Shown: piece after piece, positions 1-8,431 of the stretch
How the letters are laid out: every line of letters starts with the position of its first letter
Position numbering within the stretch: position 1 is the first letter of the stretch
From: an uncultured Eubacteriales bacterium
GTDB taxonomy: Bacteria; Bacillota_I; Bacilli_A; RF39; UBA660
Assembly (NCBI GenBank): GCA_900319955.1
Contig: ONQM01000004.1
Coordinates: forward strand, 1 to 37,788
Length of the DNA: 37,788 nucleotides
Reading direction: 5' to 3'
Notes under the pieces: model-generated
Database searches by the model: none
The model's input: only the letters and a program-made list of their open reading frames with translations
Told to the model about the DNA's origin: nothing
Program-made: the position numbers and the translations under genes

Positions 1-1707
1 AACGCTTACTTGATTATCCCAATTAGTATTGTCAGTATGAGCTCCAAATCTCTTTCCATTTCCTATATATAATTCAACGTGATTAGATTTTAATAATAAA
101 TCACCAGCTTGTAACTCGCTTTCTTTAATCATTTTTTTATTACTCTTACACCAAGAATACTGAGTTGAAGAAGTTGTAGGAAGTGTTATGTCAAAATGTT
201 TATAAGATCTGTATACTAATGATGAACAATCAACATGATGATCGTCAAATCTTAATGTTTTACTATAACCAAATGAATCAAATGTTTTTACTGCATAATT
301 AGCAACCTTAGCACCTATTCCACTACCAGAAACTGATGTATCACCACTTTCTTCTGATGAACAAACCTCAGGGTCTATTCCAAATACATTTTTACGAAAT
401 CCATTCATTGTTTCCATATTGTAATGAGAAAATGCTGCTTGATCTTCTGCAGTTGTTGCAACCTCAGTTCCTGCATCACATGATGCTTTTGCCCTATTAT
501 AATTAGATTGTGACATATACTTATTTATATATGGAAGATAATAACATCCTCCTTTGCTAGCACTTCCAGGTGAGTACCAGTTACTACCAATATAAGAATA
601 ATGTTTAACGTTAAATACGTCAAAGAGTGATGAAACACCATATCCCCTAAGAATGTTTATATATGCAAGTACACCGTTATCAAATGATGAATAACTTTTA
701 CAAGCTTTATATCCACCAGTATTTGTACAACCAATACCCCAATAGTTATTATTAGAAGCACCTGGTGAATATCCTTCAGCCATAGCACGAACAACAACAA
801 CTTCAGGATTGATACCATTTTTAACAGAAATATCGTAAATATCATCAGCATTATTTGCAAGTGTTTTGAATCCAGATCTTGATGTCTTACTGGAATAATC
901 TTTCATCTTTGATGCAAAATCACTTTTACTAAGTGTTGTTGAAAACATATTGAATTCACCGCACTGTGCATCACCACCGAAACTATATTCAGAACTATCC
1001 ATTTCAATTTGTTCATTAGTCATTACAACAAGAATAATTATAAAAAGAAAAAGTGCAACTACAACACCACCAATTACAAGTGCTAATACTGGATTCTTTA
1101 TAGCAAATGAAACTAACTTAGAAGAACTTTCTAAATTAATATTATTAAGAATATTTAAAGAATTACTGTTTTCATTTTGTTCTTCTTTTTCATTATTTCT
1201 ACTTAAAGAATTTTTCTTCTTTTTATCATCTTTCTTGTTTTTTTCTTTATTCTTACTATCTTTTTTCTTCTTTTCTTCTTCTTTTCTTTTTACTTCCTCT
1301 GCCCCTCCTGCAAGAGCTGCAGCTTTACCACCAGGAGCAAGTGCAGTTGCAGCTTTTCTAACAGCATTTTTCTTTATTTGATCATCTAGTTTTCCATTAT
1401 TTTTTTCTTTTTCTTCATCAAGTTTAGACATTCCAGGCTTTTTAATACTAGTATTATTATTAAGTAAATTCTTACCAGTATTCATATTTTTAGGAGTAAC
1501 TTTTTGCCTTTCACCAAGGTTTGGTAAATGTTTTTTAGGTGAAAGAAATGATTTTGCTCTTGCTTCAACATTAGCTTTTATTCTATCTCTTGTTTCATCA
1601 AGAGCAGAAAAAGAATCAAATGAATCTTTATTTTTTTTATCATCATTTTCTTCTGGCATATTATCTAATTCATCTTGAATTTCATTTTCATCTTTATCAT
1701 CCATCAT
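1..1707 (-). CDS. VirB1-like two-domain cell-wall hydrolase of a type IV secretion system (partial)
   Basis: Read on the minus strand from ATG at 1707; the 3' end lies beyond base 1. Residues 1-200 are a charged cytosolic tail, very rich in Lys/Glu around 130-185. One membrane segment follows at about 202-229. Next comes a lysozyme/glucosaminidase-like domain (about 255-385, with AMAEGYSPG and NNYWGIG), then an NlpC/P60 peptidase domain from about 460, with Cys494 in VDCSSLVY, His543 in SNHVELYIG and a second His near 557. Muramidase plus NlpC/P60 behind one TM is the plan of CwlT/PrgK-type hydrolases that open the wall for Gram-positive conjugation machines. The gene is last in a VirB6-PrgI-VirB4 operon, 42 nt after the ATPase. 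An in-frame ATG at 1713 is an alternative start. Function is inferred from domains and neighbours. Confidence 0.85.
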   Translation of the reverse strand, partial: MMDDKDENEIQDELDNMPEENDDKKNKDSFDSFSALDETRDRIKANVEARAKSFLSPKKHLPNLGERQKVTPKNMNTGKNLLNNNTSIKKPGMSKLDEEKEKNNGKLDDQIKKNAVRKAATALAPGGKAAALAGGAEEVKRKEEEKKKKDSKNKEKNKKDDKKKKNSLSRNNEKEEQNENSNSLNILNNINLESSSKLVSFAIKNPVLALVIGGVVVALFLFIIILVVMTNEQIEMDSSEYSFGGDAQCGEFNMFSTTLSKSDFASKMKDYSSKTSRSGFKTLANNADDIYDISVKNGINPEVVVVRAMAEGYSPGASNNNYWGIGCTNTGGYKACKSYSSFDNGVLAYINILRGYGVSSLFDVFNVKHYSYIGSNWYSPGSASKGGCYYLPYINKYMSQSNYNRAKASCDAGTEVATTAEDQAAFSHYNMETMNGFRKNVFGIDPEVCSSEESGDTSVSGSGIGAKVANYAVKTFDSFGYSKTLRFDDHHVDCSSLVYRSYKHFDITLPTTSSTQYSWCKSNKKMIKESELQAGDLLLKSNHVELYIGNGKRFGAHTDNTNWDNQVSV

Positions 1708-1749
1708 AATCATCTACTTTCTTTATTTATACGCAAGGAAGCGAACTTT

Positions 1750-3540
1750 TTATAGTCCGCCTCCACCACCAAATGAATCTAACTCATCATTTGTAAGTGC
1801 AACATTTATTTGCATTCTTCTATTTCCACATACAAATAGAGCTTCTCCTTGAGAGTACTGTTTAATACCCTCTTTCTCACTATCATTCAAATCTATTAAT
1901 TTTCCTAAATCTTCAACAGCTTGTTTCTTAAGTCCCATTATTAGATAATATGCAGCATTATCAAATATAGCTTTACCTTGTGTTATAACTGCTGGATCAG
2001 AGAAATCTGAAGGCTGCTGAGTAATAATTATTGACCCTGTATTATACTTTCTAGCCCTTCTTTGTATTTGAGCTAAAAAGTCAGCACCAAGTGCATTATT
2101 ATCACCTAGTATTACATGTGCCTCATCTACCATAAGTATTGTGTTAACATCAGGATTAAGACATAAACTCCAAGCATATTTTAATATGTTAAAGAAAAGT
2201 GCATTTCTAACATTACTATCACTATTCATTAACTCTTTAATATTAAATACCATAAAATCACTATGTGCAGTTAAAGTTGTATGACCATCAAAATAGAATT
2301 TTAATTCTTTTACAAGAGGTCTTACTTTTAATTCAAGGCGTTCTAATATATCACGTTCTTGAGTTTTTTCGGTAATAGACATAAGTCTACCTTTTATTGT
2401 TGCATAAACATCAGTAAATGTTGGATAATCATTAGAAGTAAACTTAGAAAAGTCAGTATCAAAATCTATTCCAAATCTTTTATAAGTATCTTGAACAATT
2501 TCACTAAACATCGTTAAACAATCTTCTTCAATTGTTGGATCATAGTATTTCATAAATGCTTTTAAACTTTGTAAAGTTCTTGTTAAAACAGTATAACCAA
2601 GTCCTTGTCTTATTTCATCTTCATCTGCATCTAACACAACTTCAAGTGGATTAATTAAACCAAATCTTCCACCTTTTCCAATATCAATTGTGTCTCCTCC
2701 AAGAGATTTTGTTAAATCTCTTAATTCATCTTCAGGATCTATTGCAACTATTTGACATCCATTTCTAATATGTGTTCTTAAAAGAAGTTTTGCAGCAGTT
2801 GATTTACCAGATCCTGATGTACCAAGAATAATCATATTAGCGTTATTTCTATTAGATTCTTTTCTTATTTGATATAAGAACTGATTAAATAAAACAACTC
2901 CACCTGAGAAGTCAACTCCAAGAAGTGTTGAAAGTCCAGGATCTTTTATACTATCAAATATGAATGGGTACATTGCAGCGATTGTTTGACTTGGAATTGG
3001 TGTTCCAATTCTATCTTCAATATCTTGCTTAGGAAATATTGGAAGAATAGACTTAAGAGCTTTTTCTTGTTCAAATCTTAATGCTATTGCACGAAGCCCC
3101 ATAGCATCCAAATAGTTCCTAACATTAGTTTTCATTATTTCAAGATTTTCTTTTGTATCAGATGTAACCATAATATGCATCTGAAAATCGAATATATGTT
3201 CCTGGTTAGCTGCAAGCATAGATGTAAAATACTGCAGGGACTCTGCATCTTGTCTTAAACGCTCTTTTGCAGTCAAATCTTTTTCTTCTTTATACTTTTC
3301 CTCTAAATCTGCAACTTGTCTATTAAGCATCTTAGACATAGAAGAAAATGGAACTGGAATATGCTTTATAACAATTTTAATACCAGGCATACTAGTTAGT
3401 GTTGATAAATAACCAGGCATTATATATTTGGGATATGATATAACTGTTAGAATTGTTGCATATTTGTCACTTATATAGAAATCGCTTGAATTAAAATTTA
3501 AGCTTTTAGGAGCTAATTCACTTTTAATATTCATACTCAT
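1750..3540 (-). CDS. VirB4-like secretion ATPase, C-terminal motor part
   Basis: 596 residues. Walker A is GTSGSGKST at 240-248, Walker B is TILMVDEAH at 467-475, and a further motif IITQQPSDF lies near 506-514, all typical of VirB4/TraE/PrgJ-type ATPases that power type IV secretion. The region before Walker A (1-230) matches only the second half of the usual VirB4 N-terminal domain. The first half is encoded by the separate gene just upstream (3540-4088), whose stop overlaps this start as TAATG. Together the two give about 778 residues, close to a full-length Gram-positive VirB4. The tail ends in a short glycine run (GGGGGL). A cytosolic, membrane-associated ATPase is expected. Confidence 0.92.
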   Translation of the reverse strand: MSMNIKSELAPKSLNFNSSDFYISDKYATILTVISYPKYIMPGYLSTLTSMPGIKIVIKHIPVPFSSMSKMLNRQVADLEEKYKEEKDLTAKERLRQDAESLQYFTSMLAANQEHIFDFQMHIMVTSDTKENLEIMKTNVRNYLDAMGLRAIALRFEQEKALKSILPIFPKQDIEDRIGTPIPSQTIAAMYPFIFDSIKDPGLSTLLGVDFSGGVVLFNQFLYQIRKESNRNNANMIILGTSGSGKSTAAKLLLRTHIRNGCQIVAIDPEDELRDLTKSLGGDTIDIGKGGRFGLINPLEVVLDADEDEIRQGLGYTVLTRTLQSLKAFMKYYDPTIEEDCLTMFSEIVQDTYKRFGIDFDTDFSKFTSNDYPTFTDVYATIKGRLMSITEKTQERDILERLELKVRPLVKELKFYFDGHTTLTAHSDFMVFNIKELMNSDSNVRNALFFNILKYAWSLCLNPDVNTILMVDEAHVILGDNNALGADFLAQIQRRARKYNTGSIIITQQPSDFSDPAVITQGKAIFDNAAYYLIMGLKKQAVEDLGKLIDLNDSEKEGIKQYSQGEALFVCGNRRMQINVALTNDELDSFGGGGGL

Positions 3541-4088
3541 TATGACATCACCGTCCCAAAACTAGTATCCATTCCCCCATTTAAGAAATTATTTAAAATA
3601 ATTCTTAAATCTTCATTAGATGCTTGCGAAGCATTAAGTCCACAAGATGCAAGACCATTAATTAAAAGTCTTACTTTCTTTTGAACATCTTCATCTTTTC
3701 TATCTTTAAATAAAATATAATATTCAGTATCAACAACGTTATTATTTATAAAGTTGTTAGCTTTATCCAAATCTTGACTAATTAGCTTTCTAATAGCAGG
3801 ACTTGTTGTTTTATTATACTGAAGCTGTAACTGACTCATATAAACAGAAATATCAACAGGACGATCTGCAACAACAAGCCAAAACTCAAAATCAATCATA
3901 TTATAAAAGTTTTTTAAACCAATTAATGTATTATTCTGAGAATCTTGATCAAGAATAAATATATTTTTTGGTGTTATCTTTACACCTGTAACTTTATATC
4001 CATCATCTGTAACAATAGTATTATTTGTTATAGCCTTTACTGGAAGCCAGTTCTCAGTAAAAGGACTTGTACCTTTTTTATTTGCCAT
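3540..4088 (-). CDS. VirB4 N-terminal domain encoded as a separate gene
   Basis: 182 residues starting MANKKGTSPF, no membrane segment. It resembles the N-terminal part of Gram-positive VirB4/TraE proteins (a region containing DDGYKVTGVKI and later WLVVADRPVDI), and its end FLNGG leads naturally into the start of the next gene (SELAPKSLNF...SYP). The start overlaps the PrgI gene by 11 nt (ATGGCAAATAA). The stop overlaps the ATPase start by one base (TAATG), so translation is probably coupled. Either VirB4 is genuinely two subunits here, or a single-base change has split one gene. A separate unrelated subunit is less likely, because the two pieces add up to a normal VirB4 length. Confidence 0.72.
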   Translation of the reverse strand: MANKKGTSPFTENWLPVKAITNNTIVTDDGYKVTGVKITPKNIFILDQDSQNNTLIGLKNFYNMIDFEFWLVVADRPVDISVYMSQLQLQYNKTTSPAIRKLISQDLDKANNFINNNVVDTEYYILFKDRKDEDVQKKVRLLINGLASCGLNASQASNEDLRIILNNFLNGGMDTSFGTVMS

Positions 4089-4386
4089 TTCTTATACACC
4101 AACCTCTCCATATATATTTTTGTCTATGAGTTAAAAATCCAATTGCTTCACTTATTACAACTAACATATTGTGATAATAAGGTATTGGCATATCTAGAAA
4201 TGCACAAATAAGTGCAGGTAGTAGAACTAAAACTACAGTTAAAGTAGATGTTAGTTCTACAAAGAAAAGCATCAAAAGTGTTATACCAATACCAGTTCCA
4301 AGAAGAATTAAATCAAATGGTGTAAAAACACCAAATATTAGTTCTCCATTCTTTGTATTAGCTGGTATCAAATATTGATTATTCAC
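4078..4386 (-). CDS. PrgI family (VirB3-like) inner-membrane protein of conjugation machinery
   Basis: 102 residues beginning at a GTG codon. Two adjacent hydrophobic segments lie at about 26-48 and 50-66, and the C-terminus is FLTHRQKYIWRGWCIRNGK. The YxWRGWC ending is characteristic of the PrgI family, which sits directly before VirB4 in Gram-positive conjugation operons, as it does here. The family is thought to act like VirB3, holding the ATPase to the membrane channel. The gene overlaps the next one by 11 nt. An AAAGGG stretch lies about 12 nt before the GTG, a longer spacing than usual. Confidence 0.85.
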   Translation of the reverse strand: MNNQYLIPANTKNGELIFGVFTPFDLILLGTGIGITLLMLFFVELTSTLTVVLVLLPALICAFLDMPIPYYHNMLVVISEAIGFLTHRQKYIWRGWCIRNGK

Positions 4387-4406
4387 TATATATCACATCC
4401 CTTTTA

Positions 4407-6815
4407 TTAATGACCGCCAGGTCCTCCACCTCTATTATGACTAGTTGCAGCTTCTTGCTCTTGAATTTTTTTCTGAACTGCTTGAATTTGAGGTGTAATG
4501 CTATCAATTGCATCTTGATATGTTTGAAGCTGTACATTGTCTTTTTCAATTTCAGCTTCTCTTCTATGGATTTCAGGATCAGTTGTACTTGTAAAGAAGT
4601 TAGTAATTTTATCTATATCACTACTTAATGTAGAACTGTTAGTAGCAATTGAAGTTACTCCAGCTTCTTGAGTAGCACCTTCATCAATTAACATTTTCGC
4701 ATTACTAAATGGATTCATGAATTCAGCATCTTCTGCAAGTCTCTTACCATTAAATGAATCATTCATATGATCAAAGGCATTATCAGTAGCAGTTTTTTGA
4801 ATTAATCCTAAGTTAGTTCTTATATCGCCAACTTTATACATTGTACCATTAATATCTACTAGTTCATCATCAGTTCTATTTTCAATCTTAGATCTTGCAT
4901 CTCTTTCAGAAATACTAAGGTCTCCAACTCCAGCATTTTCCATAACAGTTTCTTCATGTGAACCAAGTCTTAAGCCATTTTCATCATAATCATCAACAGT
5001 TCTGGTAACTTTTTTATACTGTTGTATATTTTTAAGCATTCCTTCAACACCATATTTATTAGCAAAATTAGAAGCCTCTTTTTTAGCAGCATTAAGTTTT
5101 GATTTAACCTCATTTGCAGGTGTAAAGTGTTGCTGTTTATACTCTTCAAGAGCTTGTTTATGTGGATTAAGAGTTGTACGCTGGAATTCTTGAAGTGCTT
5201 GCTTAGCAGCTTCTTGATCTCTTTGTAATTGTGCTTCTCTTCTTTTACTAAAATTATAAGGCGTATTACCAATAGCACTACCAGCATTGCCTTTAAGTCT
5301 ATCAAGCTCTGAAACACCTTTAGAGCCATCATCCATAAGTTCAGTATTTCTAGCTGTCATTCCATTCCAAGCAGTTCCCCATCTACGATTTTTAGCATGT
5401 CCGTATGCATACATATTACCAAGCAATCCTCTCATTCCTCTATATCCACCTTCAAGTCCTGCTCTTGCACGGCGAAGTCCTTTATTACCCCTTGGATTTT
5501 TAAGTTCAGTTGCATCCATACTAGCTCTATAACCAGCAATTCCACCAGTAATTCCACCAGCAAGTCCAGATCCAAGCATTCCAACTCCTGTAAACATTCT
5601 TCCGACATTTTTGAAGAAATCACCAGTTTTCATACCAATTGATCCTAAAATAAATTCTGGAGCTTGTCTTGCAAAGAAGAATAATCCAAGTAAAATAAAT
5701 AAATAAGAAAATGCACCAACTGCACCAGAGTTTACTACAAATAAATTTCCTTTTGTAAAACTCTTTGGAAGTTCAGCAGCAATTAACATTACAAAATACA
5801 TAACTCCAACTCTTAAGAATATATCTATATAAGTTTTTAAGGTTGTTTCACCCCATGTTTGAAGCATTTTATCACTTTTAGGATCTATGTATGCAATAAT
5901 TGGCACTATTGCGATAATTCTAAGTATTATTAATTTAAATGATCTGATTGCAATATCAATTACAAATCCTAATAACATTATTAAAACAAAAATACCACAA
6001 AGTGATGATAAGAAGATTCTATAATCCCATACAAAATACTTTTTTATGCCTCCATCAGATAAAGATGAAACTTGCTCTAAGGTATATCGAAGTGAGCATC
6101 CAGGATCACCTTCAATATCACCACATGTATCTGCTTCTATATTTTGAACAGTAGTATTATTTCCGCTGTCTCCATCCAATCTATTTGTTTCATCTGCATA
6201 AAATTCAGGTGTTGCAACTCTAGGATCATCTCTAATTTTCTTTTCAGCAGCATCAGTTACATTAACAGTATAAAATGATTTTAATAAGCCTTTTGCCAGG
6301 TTATTACCATCTTCAACATATTCGTTATTAGCTTCACTAGATGTTTGAGAACTTGGAACACTTGGGCCAATAATTATTTTACCTAAAGTATTATTACTAA
6401 AAACTCTATCTTGAATATCATACATAAGTCCGAACATTATACCATTTTTATTTATTCTATCTTGTAAACTGTTTTGTTCAAAATCACCAGACAAATTTAG
6501 AGGAATAATTGTAACAACTAAAACTAGAGAAATAACAACTCTAGTAATTACTTTTCCAAAGCCAGTTTTTTCATTTGAAAATGCATCAGGATTGACTATT
6601 CCACTAATTAAAGAAATAGCAAGTCTAAATAAAATAATAACACCAAAAATAAGTTGAATTCTCGAAAATAAATCAGTTATTAAAGTTGAACTTAAAATAT
6701 TTGCATTAGCAACATTAAAGAAAACTTGATAAGCGCCACTTATTAGTGAATAGATTCCGTTGTCCATTGCAGCACAGACACTTCTAATTGATTCAACTAC
6801 CTTACTATATTTCAT
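4407..6815 (-). CDS. VirB6/TrbL-like polytopic channel protein
   Basis: 802 residues. The N-terminal half is a membrane domain: helices near 50-72 and 90-112, a 150-residue outside loop with cysteines (DTCGDIEGDPGCS), then a cluster of four or five helices between about 268 and 395. The C-terminal half is soluble, starts with a glycine-rich stretch (LGSGLAGGITGGIAG) and is then rich in Gln, Lys and Glu with likely coiled coils, ending GGGPGGH. Membrane domain plus long cytosolic tail, placed directly upstream of PrgI and VirB4, is the arrangement of the Gram-positive VirB6-like proteins PrgH/ConG. GGGTGA lies 5 nt before the ATG. The gap to the preceding gene is only 14 nt, so they share an operon. 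Confidence 0.8.
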   Translation of the reverse strand: MKYSKVVESIRSVCAAMDNGIYSLISGAYQVFFNVANANILSSTLITDLFSRIQLIFGVIILFRLAISLISGIVNPDAFSNEKTGFGKVITRVVISLVLVVTIIPLNLSGDFEQNSLQDRINKNGIMFGLMYDIQDRVFSNNTLGKIIIGPSVPSSQTSSEANNEYVEDGNNLAKGLLKSFYTVNVTDAAEKKIRDDPRVATPEFYADETNRLDGDSGNNTTVQNIEADTCGDIEGDPGCSLRYTLEQVSSLSDGGIKKYFVWDYRIFLSSLCGIFVLIMLLGFVIDIAIRSFKLIILRIIAIVPIIAYIDPKSDKMLQTWGETTLKTYIDIFLRVGVMYFVMLIAAELPKSFTKGNLFVVNSGAVGAFSYLFILLGLFFFARQAPEFILGSIGMKTGDFFKNVGRMFTGVGMLGSGLAGGITGGIAGYRASMDATELKNPRGNKGLRRARAGLEGGYRGMRGLLGNMYAYGHAKNRRWGTAWNGMTARNTELMDDGSKGVSELDRLKGNAGSAIGNTPYNFSKRREAQLQRDQEAAKQALQEFQRTTLNPHKQALEEYKQQHFTPANEVKSKLNAAKKEASNFANKYGVEGMLKNIQQYKKVTRTVDDYDENGLRLGSHEETVMENAGVGDLSISERDARSKIENRTDDELVDINGTMYKVGDIRTNLGLIQKTATDNAFDHMNDSFNGKRLAEDAEFMNPFSNAKMLIDEGATQEAGVTSIATNSSTLSSDIDKITNFFTSTTDPEIHRREAEIEKDNVQLQTYQDAIDSITPQIQAVQKKIQEQEAATSHNRGGGPGGH

Positions 6816-6829
6816 CTATATCACCCACT

Positions 6830-7708
6830 TTAATTTATTCCACAAAGACTTGTAGCATCAAAAGATCCATCAAGTACTATGTTAAATAGAAGTACTATTA
6901 TATTAGGTAAAAAGAACAATAGTGCAGCACAAACAAGTCTAATTCCTAAATTACTTTGTGCTTTTTTCATTGATTTTTCATCACCAGTCATTACAACTTT
7001 TGTGAAATCCATAGAACTTAATATTATAACTAAAAGAGGTCCTAATATTTTTATATAATTAAAAATTTTTTGAAGAATAAATGCTATAGAATTCTCATCA
7101 CTTACACTACCTAGTAAGCTTTCGCAATCTGTAAAATTTTGTTTATTTTTAGTTTCTTCACTTTTTTTGGAGGCACTGCCACATTTTAAACTAGTATCTG
7201 TTCCATCTAAACAAGCAGTATTATTAAGCTCAGTACATGTATTTTTTGTTTTAGTAGGTCCAAAAGAAATAAAACCATCAGATTTTTTTTCAAAAGATTT
7301 GCAAGCTTTTTTCATTGTTTCTTTCTTATAATATCCCCTTATATTGTAAGTTATCTTTTGTTGAGGACCATTATATGAAACCTGATGTTTTCTTATACTC
7401 ACGTATTTTGGGCAAACAGAACTTTGACCCTTGTTTCTTGCAATTTTAGATAAATTATTAGCATTAGTTGTTTCTAGCATGCTATCAGAAACTCCGACGC
7501 CATTATATAACAAAGCTTTTCCAGTCATTGTATAATCTTTATGAACTACAATCTGTGCTTGATAATTCATCTTACCTTTTTTATCATATGAAGTATACTG
7601 ACAATATGCAAGTACATCTGCGGCATAAACTTTTTTAGGAGAGACTATAAAGACACTAAGCAATAACGCAAAGAAAACAAAAAATATATATTTATGTTGC
7701 TTAGTCAT
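6830..7708 (-). CDS. Secreted/membrane VirB2-like protein with cysteine-rich outer domain
   Basis: 292 residues. A signal peptide (YIFFVFFALLLSVFIVSP, probable cut after YAA near 29) is followed by a Cys-containing extracellular domain (about 30-205), then two membrane helices (about 222-243 and 258-280) separated by a charged loop MTGDEKSMKKAQSNLG. The two-helix module closely resembles that of the 117-residue protein at 7807-8160 (SSDDKEIKAATGRLVKRI), so the pair are paralogues in that region. Two hydrophobic helices with a short charged turn is the shape of TrbC/VirB2 pilins. The large outer domain is unusual for a pilin; it might be a minor pilin or a channel component. The gene leads the VirB6-PrgI-VirB4 operon and has its own promoter. 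Confidence 0.6.
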   Translation of the reverse strand: MTKQHKYIFFVFFALLLSVFIVSPKKVYAADVLAYCQYTSYDKKGKMNYQAQIVVHKDYTMTGKALLYNGVGVSDSMLETTNANNLSKIARNKGQSSVCPKYVSIRKHQVSYNGPQQKITYNIRGYYKKETMKKACKSFEKKSDGFISFGPTKTKNTCTELNNTACLDGTDTSLKCGSASKKSEETKNKQNFTDCESLLGSVSDENSIAFILQKIFNYIKILGPLLVIILSSMDFTKVVMTGDEKSMKKAQSNLGIRLVCAALLFFLPNIIVLLFNIVLDGSFDATSLCGIN

Positions 7709-7740
7709 TTTTCACCACTCCAAACATTTTTACATAGTTT

Positions 7741-7769
7741 ATTATATCAGACAAAAAATAAAATAGCAA
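7741..7769 (-). promoter_or_regulatory. Promoter of the VirB6-PrgI-VirB4-VirB1 operon
   Basis: On the minus strand TTGCTA (7764-7769) is followed after 17 nt by a perfect TATAAT (7741-7746). The -35 box lies inside the left arm of the terminator hairpin of the preceding gene, so terminator and promoter share bases. Confidence 0.6.
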
Positions 7770-7788
7770 CGTATATGCTATTTTATTT
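7756..7788 (-). terminator. Terminator after the small VirB2-like gene
   Basis: Perfect 13-bp inverted repeat (AAATAAAATAGCA / TGCTATTTTATTT) with a 7-nt loop. It lies 19 nt after the stop of the 7807-8160 gene and is followed on the minus strand by a T-rich run. Confidence 0.65.
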
Positions 7789-7806
7789 ATGTAAAACTTA
7801 TATAAA

Positions 7807-8160
7807 CTATTTAATTGAACTCCAACATGTTCTCCAGTCACCAGTGTTACTAGTAACATTTGAATCAGAACTTGTTGCAATAATGTTCATAATAAGAGTT
7901 ACAATAGTCGTCATAAAGAATATAACTGCAGCATAAGCAATTCTTTTAACAAGTCTTCCTGTTGCAGCTTTTATTTCCTTATCATCACTAGAAATAACTG
8001 CTTTACCTAAATCAACAGTACCTAATATAATTAAAAGAATTGGAATACCTATTTGTATAATTGGGAAAACTCCTCTTTTAACAACTGTTAAGAATGGTTT
8101 AATACCATTACATGCATCAAAATCTCCCATAGACTCTGCTATTAAAAGTAACTTATTCAT
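7807..8160 (-). CDS. Small two-helix VirB2/TrbC-like pilin candidate
   Basis: 117 residues from ATG 8160, chosen because GAAGGAG lies just upstream; a longer frame to 8214 has no ribosome site and would run into the promoter. After an N-terminal part with one Cys come two hydrophobic segments (about 28-52 and 69-95) joined by a charged turn SSDDKEIKAATGR, then a polar tail ending CWSSIK. Size and topology fit VirB2-like pilins or the small membrane proteins beside VirB6 in Gram-positive conjugation operons. The two-helix core resembles that of the next gene. It has its own strong promoter and terminator, which suggests it is made in greater amount than its neighbours, as a pilus subunit would be. 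That reading is inference. Confidence 0.6.
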   Translation of the reverse strand: MNKLLLIAESMGDFDACNGIKPFLTVVKRGVFPIIQIGIPILLIILGTVDLGKAVISSDDKEIKAATGRLVKRIAYAAVIFFMTTIVTLIMNIIATSSDSNVTSNTGDWRTCWSSIK

Positions 8161-8185
8161 AAAATCTCTCCTTCGTATACTATAA

Positions 8186-8214
8186 ATATTACATAATTTA
8201 TTGCTTTTTGTCAA
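8186..8214 (-). promoter_or_regulatory. Near-consensus promoter for the small VirB2-like gene
   Basis: TTGACA (8209-8214), exactly 17 nt spacer, then TAATAT (8186-8191), with TG just before the -10. Transcription should begin near 8179, about 19 nt before the start codon. This is one of the strongest promoter matches in the window. Confidence 0.75.
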
Positions 8215-8404
8215 TCATATTAACAATTTTTGACAATTATTTTACTAATTTTTTTAAATTTTTATATAATTATTAATACTATTATTTCATCATATGACTT
8301 TCTGCTTTGATGAGAATCAATAATAATCTGTTATTATCAAATCTATATGTCAAAAGCCTATTTAGTGAATACTATATGACTTTTAAACAACTTTTCAATA
8401 ATAA

Positions 8405-8431
8405 AAAGTTAGTAACTAAATTACTAACTTT
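8405..8431 (-). terminator. Terminator of the pilin/TadZ unit
   Basis: Perfect 11-bp inverted repeat AAAGTTAGTAA / TTACTAACTTT with a 5-nt loop. It overlaps the stop codon of the TadZ-like gene and is followed on the minus strand by TTTTTATTATT. It separates the Tad-like unit from the VirB-like units. The 200 nt between this and the next promoter hold no recognisable gene. Confidence 0.75.

Noticed and set aside
950-1381. 143-residue plus-strand frame
   Set aside because: It is the reverse of the Lys/Glu-rich and membrane part of the VirB1-like gene; its Phe/Ser runs are an artefact.
5287-5642. Overlapping plus-strand frames inside the VirB6-like gene
   Set aside because: Opposite-strand shadows of a Gly/Ala-rich coding stretch, without ribosome sites.
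8285-8400. Small RNA or gene between the TadZ terminator and the VirB2 promoter
   Set aside because: Some short ATATG-containing repeats are present, but there is no promoter-terminator pair or coding frame.
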